Assembly (NCBI GenBank): GCA_903828145.1
Contig: CAIKKY010000006.1
Span: 461,722-525,721 of the forward strand
DNA from: an uncultured Hyphomicrobiales bacterium
GTDB taxonomy: Bacteria; Pseudomonadota; Alphaproteobacteria; Rhizobiales; Devosiaceae
Length of the DNA stretch: 64,000 bases
Direction of reading: 5' to 3'
Position 1 is the first letter of the stretch. The number at the start of each line of letters is the position of its first letter. Positions 27,514-36,529 of the stretch are shown here, one piece after another. The notes beneath the pieces are model-generated. The model did no database searches and was not told the DNA's origin. It worked only from the letters and a program-made list of their open reading frames with translations. The position numbers and the translations under genes are program-made.

Positions 27514-28950
27514 GTGACTCCATTCGACGAAATGCTGCTGGGCCAAGGCGAGGGTGACGGACAGGGCCAGGAGGTGCGCGCGCCCTATCGTCTGCTCAAT
27601 GAGTGGATGAAATCGCAGCCGCTCGATAAATTGCGGCTGAAAGCCGAGGACGCCGAGCGGGTGTTCCGCAAAACCGGCATCACCTTTGCCGTCTATGGCG
27701 ATGCCGAAGCGGCTGAGCGCCTCATTCCGTTCGATATCGTGCCGCGCATCATCACCGGGCGCGAATGGCGCAAGCTCTCCCAGGGCATTGAACAGCGCGT
27801 CGTCGCGCTCAATGCGTTCCTCGATGATATCTATCACCGGCAGGAAATCGTGCGCGCCGGGCGCATTCCCAAAGAGCTGATCGCGCAGAATAAGGCCTTC
27901 GTGCCCGAAATGATGGGCTTCAGGCCACCGGGCAATGTCTACACCCACATCATCGGCATCGATCTCGTGCGCACCGCCGAGAACGAGTTCTATGTGCTCG
28001 AGGATAATGCCCGCACGCCTTCGGGCGTCAGCTACATGCTCGAAAACCGCGAAACCATGATGCAGCTCTTCCCCGAGCTGTTCCAGCAGATCAAGGTTCT
28101 GCCGGTTGAGACCTACCCGCAGATGCTGCGCGAGTCGCTTTCGGCGCTCGCGCCCGCCTCGCGCGCCAATGCCAACCCGACCGTGGCGGTTTTAACCCCC
28201 GGCATTCACAACTCGGCCTATTTCGAACACGCCTTCCTCGCCGACCAGATGGGTGTTGAGCTGGTCGAAGGCAGCGACCTCCGGCTCGTCGATGGCCGCA
28301 TCGCCATGCGCACCACCGAGGGCTACCGCCCCATCGATGTGCTCTATCGCCGGGTCGATGATGCCTATCTCGATCCCTTGACCTTCCGCCCTGAGTCCGC
28401 GCTCGGCGTGCCGGGCATCATGGATGTCTACCGCGCGGGCCGCATCACCATCGCCAACGCGCCGGGCACCGGCATTGCCGATGACAAGGCCGTCTACTCG
28501 TACATGCCGGAAATCATCGAATTCTATACCGGCCGTCGTCCGATCCTTGAAAACGTGCCCACCTGGCGCTGTTCGGTGGCCTCAGACCTGAACTATGTCC
28601 TTGAGCATTTGAACGAACTGGTGGTGAAGGAAGTCCATGGCTCGGGCGGTTACGGCATGCTCGTGGGCCCAGCCGCCTCGAAAAAAGAGCTGGCCGCCTT
28701 CACCGATAAGCTGAAGGCCAATCCCGGCAATTACATCGCCCAGCCCACGTTGGCGCTGTCGACGACGCCGATCCTCACCAAAGCGGGTCTAGCGCCGCGC
28801 CACGTCGATCTCAGGCCCTTTGTGCTGGTGTCCGACCGCATTCGCATCATCCCGGGCGGGCTGACCCGCGTCGCGTTGACCGAAGGGTCGCTCGTCGTGA
28901 ATTCGAGCCAGGGCGGCGGCACCAAAGATACCTGGGTGCTTGATGACTGA
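27514..28950 (+). CDS. Circularly permuted ATP-grasp type 2 protein (Anbu operon)
   Basis: A 478-aa protein of the DUF404/DUF407 circularly permuted ATP-grasp family, predicted to form amide (peptide-like) bonds. Visible family blocks include PRIITGREWRKLSQGIEQRV, FYVLEDNARTPSGVSYMLEN and VVKEVHGSGGYGMLVGP, the last resembling the ATP-binding glycine loop. GTG 27514 follows GGGGGTGTCTG; an in-frame ATG at 27457 would add residues unlike the family. It is the first gene of the operon with alpha-E, transglutaminase and Anbu genes. Confidence 0.92.
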   Translation: MTPFDEMLLGQGEGDGQGQEVRAPYRLLNEWMKSQPLDKLRLKAEDAERVFRKTGITFAVYGDAEAAERLIPFDIVPRIITGREWRKLSQGIEQRVVALNAFLDDIYHRQEIVRAGRIPKELIAQNKAFVPEMMGFRPPGNVYTHIIGIDLVRTAENEFYVLEDNARTPSGVSYMLENRETMMQLFPELFQQIKVLPVETYPQMLRESLSALAPASRANANPTVAVLTPGIHNSAYFEHAFLADQMGVELVEGSDLRLVDGRIAMRTTEGYRPIDVLYRRVDDAYLDPLTFRPESALGVPGIMDVYRAGRITIANAPGTGIADDKAVYSYMPEIIEFYTGRRPILENVPTWRCSVASDLNYVLEHLNELVVKEVHGSGGYGMLVGPAASKKELAAFTDKLKANPGNYIAQPTLALSTTPILTKAGLAPRHVDLRPFVLVSDRIRIIPGGLTRVALTEGSLVVNSSQGGGTKDTWVLDD

Positions 28951-28965
28951 GCCGGAGACCCCCTG

Positions 28966-29907
28966 ATGCTGCTCGGCCGCACCGCCAATGGTCTGTACTG
29001 GATGCACCGCTATATCGAGCGGGCGGAGAACGTCGCCCGCCTGATCGATGCGGGCCTGCGCATGGCGCTGACCCGCGCCAGCTCCGCCGCCGATGAATGG
29101 AGTTCGGTCATTATGTCGGCGGGCATGCGCCCCGCCTTTGAGCAAAAGCACAGCGCCTATACGGCCCGGACCGTCTCGGAATTCATGCTGCGCGACCGCG
29201 AAAACCCCTCGAGCGTGCTCTCGGCGCTGGCCTCGGCCCGGACCAATGCCCGCATGGTGCGTACAGCGCTGACCCGCGACGTGTGGGAAAGCGTCAATGG
29301 CGCCTGGATCGGCCTCAGCACGCTCCTCGATCAGCCGGTGGCCGAAAGCGATCTGCCGCAGGTGCTCGATGCCATCAAACGCGCCATGAGCGAAATTCGC
29401 GGCACGTTTCACGGCACCATGCTGCGCAACGAGATTTTCTGGTTTTCGCAACTGGGCACGTTTATCGAACGGGCCGACAGCACGGCCCGTATTCTCGATG
29501 TGAAATATTACGTGCTCCTGCCGACTGTTTCCTATGTCGGCCGCGCCATGGACAATTACCAATGGGAATCGATCCTGCGCTCGGTGTCGGCGCATCGCTC
29601 GTACCGCTTCGTCTATTCGGGCAATTACAACCCGGTGCAGATTGCCGAATATCTGATCCTCGATGCCCGGATGCCGCGCGCCCTCCGATTTTCCTACGAC
29701 AATATCGATGAAAGCCTCACCTTGCTGGCTGAGGCCTATGGCCAGCGGTTTGAGTGCCATGACGGGGCGCAGCGCACGTTAAAGAGCCTCGCGGAGCGCT
29801 CGATCCAGTCGATTTTCGAAGCCGGGCTGCACGAGGCGCTGACCGCTTTCATTACCGAAAACAACCGCTTGGGCGCCGAAATTGCCCGTGTCTACAATTT
29901 CGAGTAG
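28966..29907 (+). CDS. Alpha-E domain protein (DUF403)
   Basis: A largely helical 313-aa protein. It opens MLLGRTANGLYWMHRYIERA, the hallmark of the alpha-E family, and continues through RTNARMVRTALTRDVWESVN. The family is almost always encoded with the permuted ATP-grasp protein, and both are thought to act together (established context; biochemical activity unknown). It lies 15 bp after the ATP-grasp gene and 4 bp before the transglutaminase gene. Confidence 0.94.
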   Translation: MLLGRTANGLYWMHRYIERAENVARLIDAGLRMALTRASSAADEWSSVIMSAGMRPAFEQKHSAYTARTVSEFMLRDRENPSSVLSALASARTNARMVRTALTRDVWESVNGAWIGLSTLLDQPVAESDLPQVLDAIKRAMSEIRGTFHGTMLRNEIFWFSQLGTFIERADSTARILDVKYYVLLPTVSYVGRAMDNYQWESILRSVSAHRSYRFVYSGNYNPVQIAEYLILDARMPRALRFSYDNIDESLTLLAEAYGQRFECHDGAQRTLKSLAERSIQSIFEAGLHEALTAFITENNRLGAEIARVYNFE

Positions 29908-29911
29908 CCCC

Positions 29912-30709
29912 ATGCGCCTCAACATCCGCCACACCACCCAGTATGAATATGCCGAGCCGGTGCCCTATGGCGTGTTGCGTCTGCGCCTCACCCCGCTCAC
30001 CCACCCCACCCAGCAGGTGATCGATTGGACCCTCGCGGTAGAAGGCGGCAAGCTCGAGTTCACCTATGCCGATGCCTGGGGCAACCGGACCGATCTCATC
30101 ACTGTCGCGAGGGGCGCGAGTGCCATCAGCGTCACCTGCGCCGGAACCATCGACACGGCGGATACGGCGGGGGTCTTCCGGCCTTCAGGCCCCGAAGCCC
30201 CGCTGTGGCTGTTTGAACGGGTGACGCCGCTGACGACCCCGGGCGCGGCCATTGCCGCGCTGGCGGCAAGCGTAGGCGGTATCGCGGACAGGCTGGCGCT
30301 GCTCCACGCCCTGTCGGCTGCCATCCACGAGCGGCTGCAATATCTGCCGGGCTCGACCTCGGTGCTGACCGAGGCCGAAGCCGCCCTGACGGCGGGGGCA
30401 GGGGTGTGTCAGGACCATGCCCATGTCTTCATCGCAGCGGCGCGGCATCTCGGCATCCCGGCCCGCTATGTGTCGGGCTATCTGATGATGCCGGATCGGA
30501 CCGAGCAGACGGCCACCCATGCCTGGGCCGAAGCCCATGTCGAGGGGCTCGGCTGGGTCGGGTTCGATGCGGCCAATGCCGTGTGCCCGGACGATAAATA
30601 TATTCGCATCGCCGCCGGCCTCGATTACAAGGAGGCCGCGCCGATCACCGGCGTGCGCGGCGGCCTTGGGGGCGAAACCCTCGCCGTCGCTGTCATCGTC
30701 GAGCAGTAG
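29912..30709 (+). CDS. Transglutaminase-like protease (Anbu operon)
   Basis: A 265-aa cytoplasmic protein. The N-terminal beta domain is typical of bacterial transglutaminase-like proteins (MRLNIRHTTQYEYAEPVPYG). The catalytic triad is C166 in GVCQDHAHV, H203 in THAWAEAHV and D219 in GFDAANA. It may cleave or transfer the peptide-like product made by the ATP-grasp partner (inference from Anbu operons in other bacteria). ATG 29912 is 4 bp after the alpha-E stop codon. Confidence 0.92.
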   Translation: MRLNIRHTTQYEYAEPVPYGVLRLRLTPLTHPTQQVIDWTLAVEGGKLEFTYADAWGNRTDLITVARGASAISVTCAGTIDTADTAGVFRPSGPEAPLWLFERVTPLTTPGAAIAALAASVGGIADRLALLHALSAAIHERLQYLPGSTSVLTEAEAALTAGAGVCQDHAHVFIAAARHLGIPARYVSGYLMMPDRTEQTATHAWAEAHVEGLGWVGFDAANAVCPDDKYIRIAAGLDYKEAAPITGVRGGLGGETLAVAVIVEQ

Positions 30710-30720
30710 CAGGACCGAAT

Positions 30721-31458
30721 ATGACCTATTGCGTGGGTCTTAAGACCCGGAAGGGTCTGATTTTCATGTCAGATACCCGCACCAATGCCGGGCTCGACAA
30801 TATTTCCACCTTTTCCAAAATGCGCACCTGGTCGAACCCCGGCGAGCGCATGATCGTGCTCCTCTCGGCGGGCAACCTCGCCACCACACAGGCCGTCGCC
30901 AGCCTGCTGGAGGAGCAGGTCCGTCAGGGCGTGGACACGCCATCGCTCATGAACACCGGCTCAATGTTCCAGACCGCACGGCTCGTCGGCTCCGTGGTGC
31001 AGGAGGTCATCCGCAGCACGGCGCCGGTGGGCCAGACCTCCGATGCGTTTTCGGCCAGTTTCATTCTGGGCGGACAGATCCGGGGCGAGACGACGCGGCT
31101 GTTTTACATTTACCCCGAAGGTAATTTCATCGAGGCCTCGACCGATACGCCGTTCTTCCAGATCGGCGAACATAAGTACGGCAAGCCGATTCTCGTGCGC
31201 GCTTATGATGCGGACATGAGCTTTGAGGAAGCGTTGAAGCTTCTGCTCGTGAGCTTTGATTCGACTCTCAAATCCAACCTTTCGGTTGGCCTGCCGCTCG
31301 ACATGCAGATCTATGCCGCCGATAGCTTCAAGCCCGGCCCGCGCGACCGGTTTGATCGCAACCACCCCTATTTCAAAGAAATTTCTGACGGCTGGTCCGA
31401 TGCGTTGAAAAGCGCGTTCACCCGCCTGCCAAGCCTCACCATCGATTTCGGCAGCTAG
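30721..31458 (+). CDS. Anbu proteasome-like peptidase
   Basis: A 245-aa Ntn-hydrolase of the Anbu (ancestral beta subunit) group. After removal of Met the N-terminal residue is Thr1 (MTYCVG). Asp17 (MSDTRTNAG) and Lys32 (FSKMRTW) match the proteasome/HslV catalytic set. Anbu forms large ring or lock-washer oligomers in the cytoplasm (family knowledge). No ATPase unfoldase is encoded nearby. It lies 11 bp after the transglutaminase gene, as in the conserved Anbu operon. Confidence 0.95.
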   Translation: MTYCVGLKTRKGLIFMSDTRTNAGLDNISTFSKMRTWSNPGERMIVLLSAGNLATTQAVASLLEEQVRQGVDTPSLMNTGSMFQTARLVGSVVQEVIRSTAPVGQTSDAFSASFILGGQIRGETTRLFYIYPEGNFIEASTDTPFFQIGEHKYGKPILVRAYDADMSFEEALKLLLVSFDSTLKSNLSVGLPLDMQIYAADSFKPGPRDRFDRNHPYFKEISDGWSDALKSAFTRLPSLTIDFGS

Positions 31459-31545
31459 GCGAGGCGAGGGCCGCTGAATTCGGGTTTCGCGCAGGCTGCG
31501 GTTGCGCGATAAGCGGCGCGTCGCAAGTTGATCCCGGAGCGCGCC

Positions 31546-32946
31546 ATGGCCACCGATCTTGATCGTCTGTTTTCTACCGCCGCAGCGGCCGCCAGTGCGT
31601 TCCGCGATAGCGTCGGGGCCTTGTCGGCCGCCCCCGAGGCGGGGTTTGACGAGATTTTGGCGCGCTTTGAGACCCCGGTGCCCGAGCAGGGCACAAAACC
31701 CGAGGCCGTGCTCAGCGAACTGCTTGAAAAAGCCTCCGATGGCCTGATGAAATCCACCCACCCCCGGTTTTTCGGCTGGGTGATCGGGGCCTCCCACCCG
31801 GCAGGTGTGGCGGCTGATTTCATGGTGTCGGCCTGGGGCCAGAACGCAGCTTTCCATTCGCCCACCCCGGCCGCCGCCGCCATTGAACAGGTGGCCGAGG
31901 GCTGGCTGCTCGATCTGCTCGATCTGCCGCGCACCGCGTCCGTGGGCTTTGTCACCTGCGCCACTGTGGCCAATGCAGTGGCGCTGTCGGCGGCCCGCTC
32001 GCGGGTGCTCGCCAATGTGGGCTGGGATGTCGAGGCCGATGGCCTGTTCGGCGCGCCGCCCGTTCGCGTGCTGATTGGCGAAGATGCACATTCTTCGCTT
32101 TTTTCCTCGCTGCAGATGATCGGCTTTGGTGCGCGCCGTGTGGAAACGCTCGCAACCGATGCGCAGGGACGGATCAAGCCCGCCGCGCTCGAGGCGGCGC
32201 TGAAGGCCGGGGAGGGGCCCATGGTGCTGATTTTGGGCGCCGGGCAGATCAACACCGGCGATTTCGATCCCTTTGCCGATCTCATCCCCCAGGCCAAGGC
32301 CAAAGGCGCCTGGGTGCATGTCGATGGGGCATTCGGGCTCTGGGCCCGAGCGACCCCCACGCACTGGCACCTGACCGAAGGCGTGGAACAGGCCGATTCC
32401 TGGGCCACCGACGGCCATAAATACCTGCAGGTGCCCTATGATTGCGGCTTCGCCATTGTCGCCGATCGGGCCGCGCATCTCAAAGCCATGACGCAATGGG
32501 CGAGCTACCTGCCGACCATGAGTGGCGGCGAGCGGGTGCCCTCAGCCTTCGTGCCGGAACTGTCGCGCCGGGCGCGCGGCATTCCGGTATGGGCAACCAT
32601 CAAGGCACTGGGCCGTGATGGGATAGCCGATCTCGTCTCCCGCACCGCCACCTTGAGCCAGCGCATGGCCGCGCGCCTTGCCGCCGAGCCCGGGATTTCG
32701 GTGCTCAACACCGTAGTTCTCAACCAGGTCTCGGTTGCTTTCGGCACGGGCAACGAGGCCCGCGCCCTCACCGAACAGGTGATCGCCGCCGTGCAGGCCG
32801 AGGGCACCTGCTTTGCCGGTGGCTCGCTCTGGCACGACCGCTGGGTCATGCGTATTTCGGTGTCGTCGCAATTGACCCGCGCCGCCGATATCGACCGCTC
32901 AGCCGATGCGATTATCGCTGCCTGGCGCGCGGTACAGCGCGGCTGA
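31546..32946 (+). CDS. PLP-dependent group II decarboxylase (aspartate/aromatic amino acid family)
   Basis: Cytoplasmic fold-type I PLP enzyme of 466 aa. The PLP lysine lies in SWATDGHKYLQVPYDCG. GFVTCATVANAVALSAAR is the phosphate-binding region and HVDGAFGLWA holds the aspartate that pairs with PLP nitrogen. The substrate cannot be assigned; tyrosine/DOPA, glutamate and diaminobutyrate decarboxylases share this fold. ATG 31546 follows GGAG; an upstream TTG at 31528 is less likely. It lies 87 bp after anbu on the same strand, so read-through is possible. Confidence 0.88.
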   Translation: MATDLDRLFSTAAAAASAFRDSVGALSAAPEAGFDEILARFETPVPEQGTKPEAVLSELLEKASDGLMKSTHPRFFGWVIGASHPAGVAADFMVSAWGQNAAFHSPTPAAAAIEQVAEGWLLDLLDLPRTASVGFVTCATVANAVALSAARSRVLANVGWDVEADGLFGAPPVRVLIGEDAHSSLFSSLQMIGFGARRVETLATDAQGRIKPAALEAALKAGEGPMVLILGAGQINTGDFDPFADLIPQAKAKGAWVHVDGAFGLWARATPTHWHLTEGVEQADSWATDGHKYLQVPYDCGFAIVADRAAHLKAMTQWASYLPTMSGGERVPSAFVPELSRRARGIPVWATIKALGRDGIADLVSRTATLSQRMAARLAAEPGISVLNTVVLNQVSVAFGTGNEARALTEQVIAAVQAEGTCFAGGSLWHDRWVMRISVSSQLTRAADIDRSADAIIAAWRAVQRG

Positions 32947-33057
32947 TCCCGTATCGTCCTGTTTTTATGGGGGAAACCCAATCATCGCTGCTTGACCTGC
33001 CGTTCAACTGGTTCGTACGTATAAACAAGTATAAACCGAGTGTACGGGCGGAGTGGC

Positions 33058-34131
33058 GTGGCAGCGTTTCGGGCATCGCCGACGGTGATCTATCCCAATT
33101 TTCGTCGGCGCCAATCGGGCGTCAGCTCTACCGTGTTCAGCCTTGCGCCAGCGCTGAGTGAACGCGGTGTATCGCTGCATGTACTGGGTGCCGGGCTGCC
33201 CAAGGGCCTCAAATCCATTTCGCTCCTCACGGCATTGGACATTCTCTTCACCGGCACGGGCCCGCGTCCCATCTGGCACGCGCGCCGCAATATCGAAATG
33301 CTGGCCGGGCTCGTGCTGCGGGCGCTCGGGGGGCGGCATCATCTGGTGTTCACCTCCGCCGCCCAGCGCCACCACACGGCCTATACCCGCCGCCTGATGC
33401 AGGGCATGGATGCCATAGTCGCCACCTCGCGGCGCAGCGCGTCGTTCCTGTCGCTCCCGGCCACCATCATCGGGCATGGTGTTGACACAACCCGCTTTGC
33501 CCCGGCCGATCAGCGTCCGCTGCGTGAGAGCCTCGGGCTTGATCCTGAGGCCCTGTATATCGGCTGTTTTGGCGCCCTCCGCGCGAGCAAAGGCACTGAT
33601 CTTTTCGTAGAGGCGCTTCTCAGCCTCTTGCCCGCCCGGCCGCGTTGGCAGGCGTTGATTGTCGGCCATGCCGAGCCGCGGGATCGGGCGTTTGTCGATG
33701 CGCTCAAGGCCCGCCTTGATGACGCCGGGCTAAGCGAGCGGGTTACCTTCACCGGCCATGTGCCCGATGCGGCGCCCTACCTCCGTGCCGTTGATCTCTG
33801 TGTCGCGGCAAGCCGCACCGAAGGGTTTGGCCTCACCCCACTCGAAGCCATGGCCTCGGGCATACCGGTCGTGGCCTCAGGTGCGGGGTCGTTTCCCGAC
33901 CTTATCCGCCCCGGGGTGACCGGCAGCCTGTTCGAAACCGGTAACAGCGCCGCGCTGGCTGCTGCGCTCGCGCCGCTGCTGGATGATGACGCGCGCCGTC
34001 GCGCCATGGGGGCCGCCGGGGTTGCGCATGTGCGGGCGTCGCATTCCATTGCGCTTGAAGCCGAAGCGCTCCGGGCGCTCTATTGCCAGCTTGGGACGGT
34101 GGCGCAATCGGTCTTCCCCGCCCGCGCCTGA
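33058..34131 (+). CDS. LpcC-like lipopolysaccharide core mannosyltransferase (GT4)
   Basis: GT-B fold glycosyltransferase of about 357 aa. The N-domain opens VIYPNFRRRQSGVSSTVFSL and contains IWHARRNIEMLAGL and LVFTSAAQRHHTAYTRRL, which match my recollection of Rhizobium LpcC. The C-domain has the donor-binding block SRTEGFGLTPLEAMASG. LpcC adds mannose to the LPS inner core from GDP-mannose at the cytoplasmic membrane (family knowledge). Start is uncertain: GTG 33058 follows GGAG, GTG 33040 is in the same frame. Confidence 0.85.
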   Translation: MAAFRASPTVIYPNFRRRQSGVSSTVFSLAPALSERGVSLHVLGAGLPKGLKSISLLTALDILFTGTGPRPIWHARRNIEMLAGLVLRALGGRHHLVFTSAAQRHHTAYTRRLMQGMDAIVATSRRSASFLSLPATIIGHGVDTTRFAPADQRPLRESLGLDPEALYIGCFGALRASKGTDLFVEALLSLLPARPRWQALIVGHAEPRDRAFVDALKARLDDAGLSERVTFTGHVPDAAPYLRAVDLCVAASRTEGFGLTPLEAMASGIPVVASGAGSFPDLIRPGVTGSLFETGNSAALAAALAPLLDDDARRRAMGAAGVAHVRASHSIALEAEALRALYCQLGTVAQSVFPARA

Positions 34132-34167
34132 TGACCTATGACAGCACTGTCACTTGGGGATTCCGGC

Positions 34168-34707
34168 ATGACGACGCCCGCCTATACGATCGACACCCTG
34201 ATTTCGGCCAAGGCCATCGCCGCGCGGGTCGAAGATCTGGCGCGCGAGATTGCGGCCCATTTCAGCGACACCGAAAAGCTGGTGGTGGTCGGGCTGTTGC
34301 GCGGCAGCTTCATCTTCATCGCAGACCTCGTGCGCGAGCTGGATCTGCCGGTGGAGGTCGATTTTCTTGAAGTGTCGTCTTACGGCAATTCAACAGAATC
34401 GAGCCGCGAAGTGCGCATCCTCAAGGATCTGCGCGGCGAGATCGAAGGCCGCGATGTGCTGGTGGTCGAGGACATCGTGGATACCGGCTACACGCTGCAT
34501 CACGTGCTCGAAATCCTGCGCACCCGGCACCCGCGCCGCATCGAGGTCTGTGCGCTGCTCGACAAGCCGTCGCGCCGGGAAGTCGAGGTGAAAGCCCGCT
34601 GGACCGGTTTCGAAATCCCCGACAAATTCGTGGTGGGCTATGGCATTGATTATGCCCAGCGCAACCGCAACCTGCCCTATATCGGGGCCGTGCGCTTTCT
34701 GAACTAG
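34168..34707 (+). CDS. hpt: Hypoxanthine phosphoribosyltransferase
   Basis: Purine-salvage enzyme of 179 aa converting hypoxanthine or guanine plus PRPP to IMP/GMP. The PRPP-binding loop is [14 protein letters not shown], and [18 protein letters not shown] and the base-binding [11 protein letters not shown] are present. ATG 34168 after GGGGA is preferred to the in-frame ATG 34138. It converges with mogA, overlapping by 4 bp. Confidence 0.95.
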   Translation: MTTPAYTIDTLISAKAIAARVEDLAREIAAHFSDTEKLVVVGLLRGSFIFIADLVRELDLPVEVDFLEVSSYGNSTESSREVRILKDLRGEIEGRDVLVVEDIVDTGYTLHHVLEILRTRHPRRIEVCALLDKPSRREVEVKARWTGFEIPDKFVVGYGIDYAQRNRNLPYIGAVRFLN

Positions 34708-35231
34708 GCCCTCGGCCGAAACGCCACGAGCTGCGCCGGATCGGTCTCGATCAGGCCCGCCCCGATCAGATCAAGGCAATAGGGCACGGCGGGGAACACC
34801 GCATCAAGACAGGTGTCAATCGCCGCAGGCTTGCCCGGGAGCGTGATGATCAGCGTCTTACCCCGGATGCCCGCGCTTTGGCGCGAGAGGATGGCCGTGG
34901 GCACGCCGCTCTCGAGGCTTACCCGGCGCATCAGTTCGCCAAACCCCGGCAGATCCTTGTCGATGACATCGCTCAGCGCCTCGGGCGTTTCGTCGCGCGG
35001 GGCCGGGCCCGTGCCGCCCGTGGTGAGGATCAGATCGGCGCCCTCGCGGTCTGCGAGCGCGATCAACGTGGCGCGCACGCTCTCTCGGCCATCTGGAATG
35101 ACCCGGGGCAGGGGGTCCCAGGCCGAAACCAGCACGCGGTCGAGCCAGGCGCGGATCGCCGGACCGCTCTTGTCGAGATACACTCCCGCCGACGCGCGGT
35201 CTGAAATGGTGACAATGCCGATCCTGACCAT
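34704..35231 (-). CDS. mogA: Molybdopterin adenylyltransferase MogA
   Basis: Activates molybdopterin by adenylylation before molybdenum insertion. The 175-aa protein has the MogA/MoaB pattern [18 protein letters not shown], then the [17 protein letters not shown] motif with the substrate-binding glycines and aspartate, and [19 protein letters not shown] 35231 follows GGAGAAACGC. It probably supplies the cofactor for enzymes such as the oxidoreductase at 5582-7654. Confidence 0.95.
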   Translation of the reverse strand: MVRIGIVTISDRASAGVYLDKSGPAIRAWLDRVLVSAWDPLPRVIPDGRESVRATLIALADREGADLILTTGGTGPAPRDETPEALSDVIDKDLPGFGELMRRVSLESGVPTAILSRQSAGIRGKTLIITLPGKPAAIDTCLDAVFPAVPYCLDLIGAGLIETDPAQLVAFRPRA

Positions 35232-35360
35232 GCGTTTCTCCGCTGTTGCTTTGGGTCTAGACCGGGGGCCGCCATCGGGCAAGGCTAGAGCAGCGCCTGC
35301 GTAACAAAGACCCCGATGGCGTGGGCAGAATTCCCGCTGGCTAGCCTTGGAACAACATAC

Positions 35361-35389
35361 TTACATTTATTAGAATATACAGATATAAT
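35361..35389 (+). promoter_or_regulatory. Candidate promoter upstream of the DsbA-like gene
   Basis: TTACAT (35361-35366), a 17-bp spacer and a perfect TATAAT (35384-35389), in an AT-rich patch 44 bp before the start codon. Confidence 0.55.
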
Positions 35390-35432
35390 GCCCGGCATGA
35401 CGCCTGGTCTCGGCGTAACGGGGAGAACCACC

Positions 35433-36116
35433 ATGGTTGAGGGCACTTATTTCTCGGACGTTTTGTGCATCTGGGCCTATGTGGCCCAGGAGCGCACCGA
35501 GGCCCTGCGCCGCACGTTTGGCGCCGAAGTGCAGCTGCGGCACCGCTTCTGCAATGTGTTCGGCGATGCGCGCGAGAAAATCGCTACCGGCTGGCGCGAC
35601 CGCGAGTCTTTTGCCGGCTATGCGCGCCATGTCGCCGCCATCGCAGCCCGCTTTCCCCATATCAGTGTGCACCCCGATGTCTGGACCAGGGTGAGGCCCG
35701 CCACCTCGCTCAGCCCGCATCTGTTTTTGCATGCCGTGCGCCTCTACGAGGGGCAGAGCGGCATCCCGCATGATCCGCTCGGGCTGTCACTGTTCGAACA
35801 GGCGATGAAAGCGCTCCGCGAGGCGTTTTTCGTCAATGCCCGCGACATCGCAACGGCCTCGGTTCAGGCCGACGTCGCGCGGGCCCTCGGCATCGATCCT
35901 GATGCGCTGCGCCCGTTTTACGATGACGGCACCGCCAATGCGGCGTTGGCCGGGGATTACCACGATGCCGACAAGCAGCGCATCGAAGGCAGCCCCACGC
36001 TGTTGCTCAATGAGGGGCGGCAGCGCCTCTTTGGTAATGTCGGGTTTCGGGTGATCGAGGCCAATATTCGCGAACTGCTGCGCGAGCCGGGCAGCGATCA
36101 GGCCAGTTGGTGCTGA
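35433..36116 (+). CDS. DsbA-family thioredoxin-fold protein with only one active-site cysteine
   Basis: A 227-aa cytoplasmic protein of the DsbA/FrnE/2-hydroxychromene-2-carboxylate isomerase group. After the first beta strand it reads YFSDVLCIWAY, where family members usually have CPWC, so the second cysteine is replaced by alanine. The cis-proline end, IEGSPTLLLNEGRQRLFGN, is intact. Such single-cysteine members can act as GST-like isomerases or reductases (inference). ATG 35433 follows GGGGAG; it overlaps the next gene on the other strand by 19 bp. Confidence 0.85.
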   Translation: MVEGTYFSDVLCIWAYVAQERTEALRRTFGAEVQLRHRFCNVFGDAREKIATGWRDRESFAGYARHVAAIAARFPHISVHPDVWTRVRPATSLSPHLFLHAVRLYEGQSGIPHDPLGLSLFEQAMKALREAFFVNARDIATASVQADVARALGIDPDALRPFYDDGTANAALAGDYHDADKQRIEGSPTLLLNEGRQRLFGNVGFRVIEANIRELLREPGSDQASWC

Positions 36117-36529
36117 AGTGCGCTGAGCGCGCCGGTGAGCACCGGCAGCGCGTCGTGCACTGATCCATCGGCCAGGCTGATCAACACGCGCTCGATCCGG
36201 CCGCCATTATAGAGCCCCACCATGTAATCGGGCTCAGTCAGCCCGACATAGGCCTCGGGCCCGACGCGTCTCGGCCCCAGCACAAGGGCAGGGCCGCCCA
36301 CCCGCATCTCGGCGAGGTCCAGAACAAGCCCGAGATCGGCATCGGCCCGCCTCAGCGCTTCGCGAAAGCGCAGCGGGTCGTCGCCACTCTTGCGATCGAA
36401 CAGCGCGTCTGCCGCCCTGTCGATCAACAGGACGGCGAGCATGGCCTGCTTGCGCGCGAGCGGTGTTGCCGCAAACTCGGCGACAGCCCGTCCCGCGCTA
36501 TCCAGGGCGCGGGCCCGGCCCTCAGGCAA
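36098..36529 (-). CDS. Hypothetical protein, coupled to dienelactone hydrolase
   Basis: A 143-aa product of unknown function. The only sensible start is TTG 36529, which overlaps the stop of the dienelactone hydrolase gene by 8 bp (TTGCCTGA), suggesting translational coupling. The sequence is mixed alpha/beta with VLGPRRVGPEAYVGL and LYNGGRIERVLISLADGSVH. The longer open frame upstream is only a shadow of the hydrolase gene. It overlaps the DsbA-like gene at its end. Confidence 0.6.
   Translation of the reverse strand: MPEGRARALDSAGRAVAEFAATPLARKQAMLAVLLIDRAADALFDRKSGDDPLRFREALRRADADLGLVLDLAEMRVGGPALVLGPRRVGPEAYVGLTEPDYMVGLYNGGRIERVLISLADGSVHDALPVLTGALSALQHQLA

Noticed and set aside
27194..27523. 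N-terminal extension of the GT39-like protein
   Set aside because: Would cross the divergent promoter and into the ATP-grasp gene; GTG 27193 has a strong ribosome site and begins with the first membrane helix.
27227..33027. ACGTATAAACA shared upstream of two glycosyltransferase genes
   Set aside because: Only two copies, in opposite orientation relative to the genes; probably chance or -10-like sequence.
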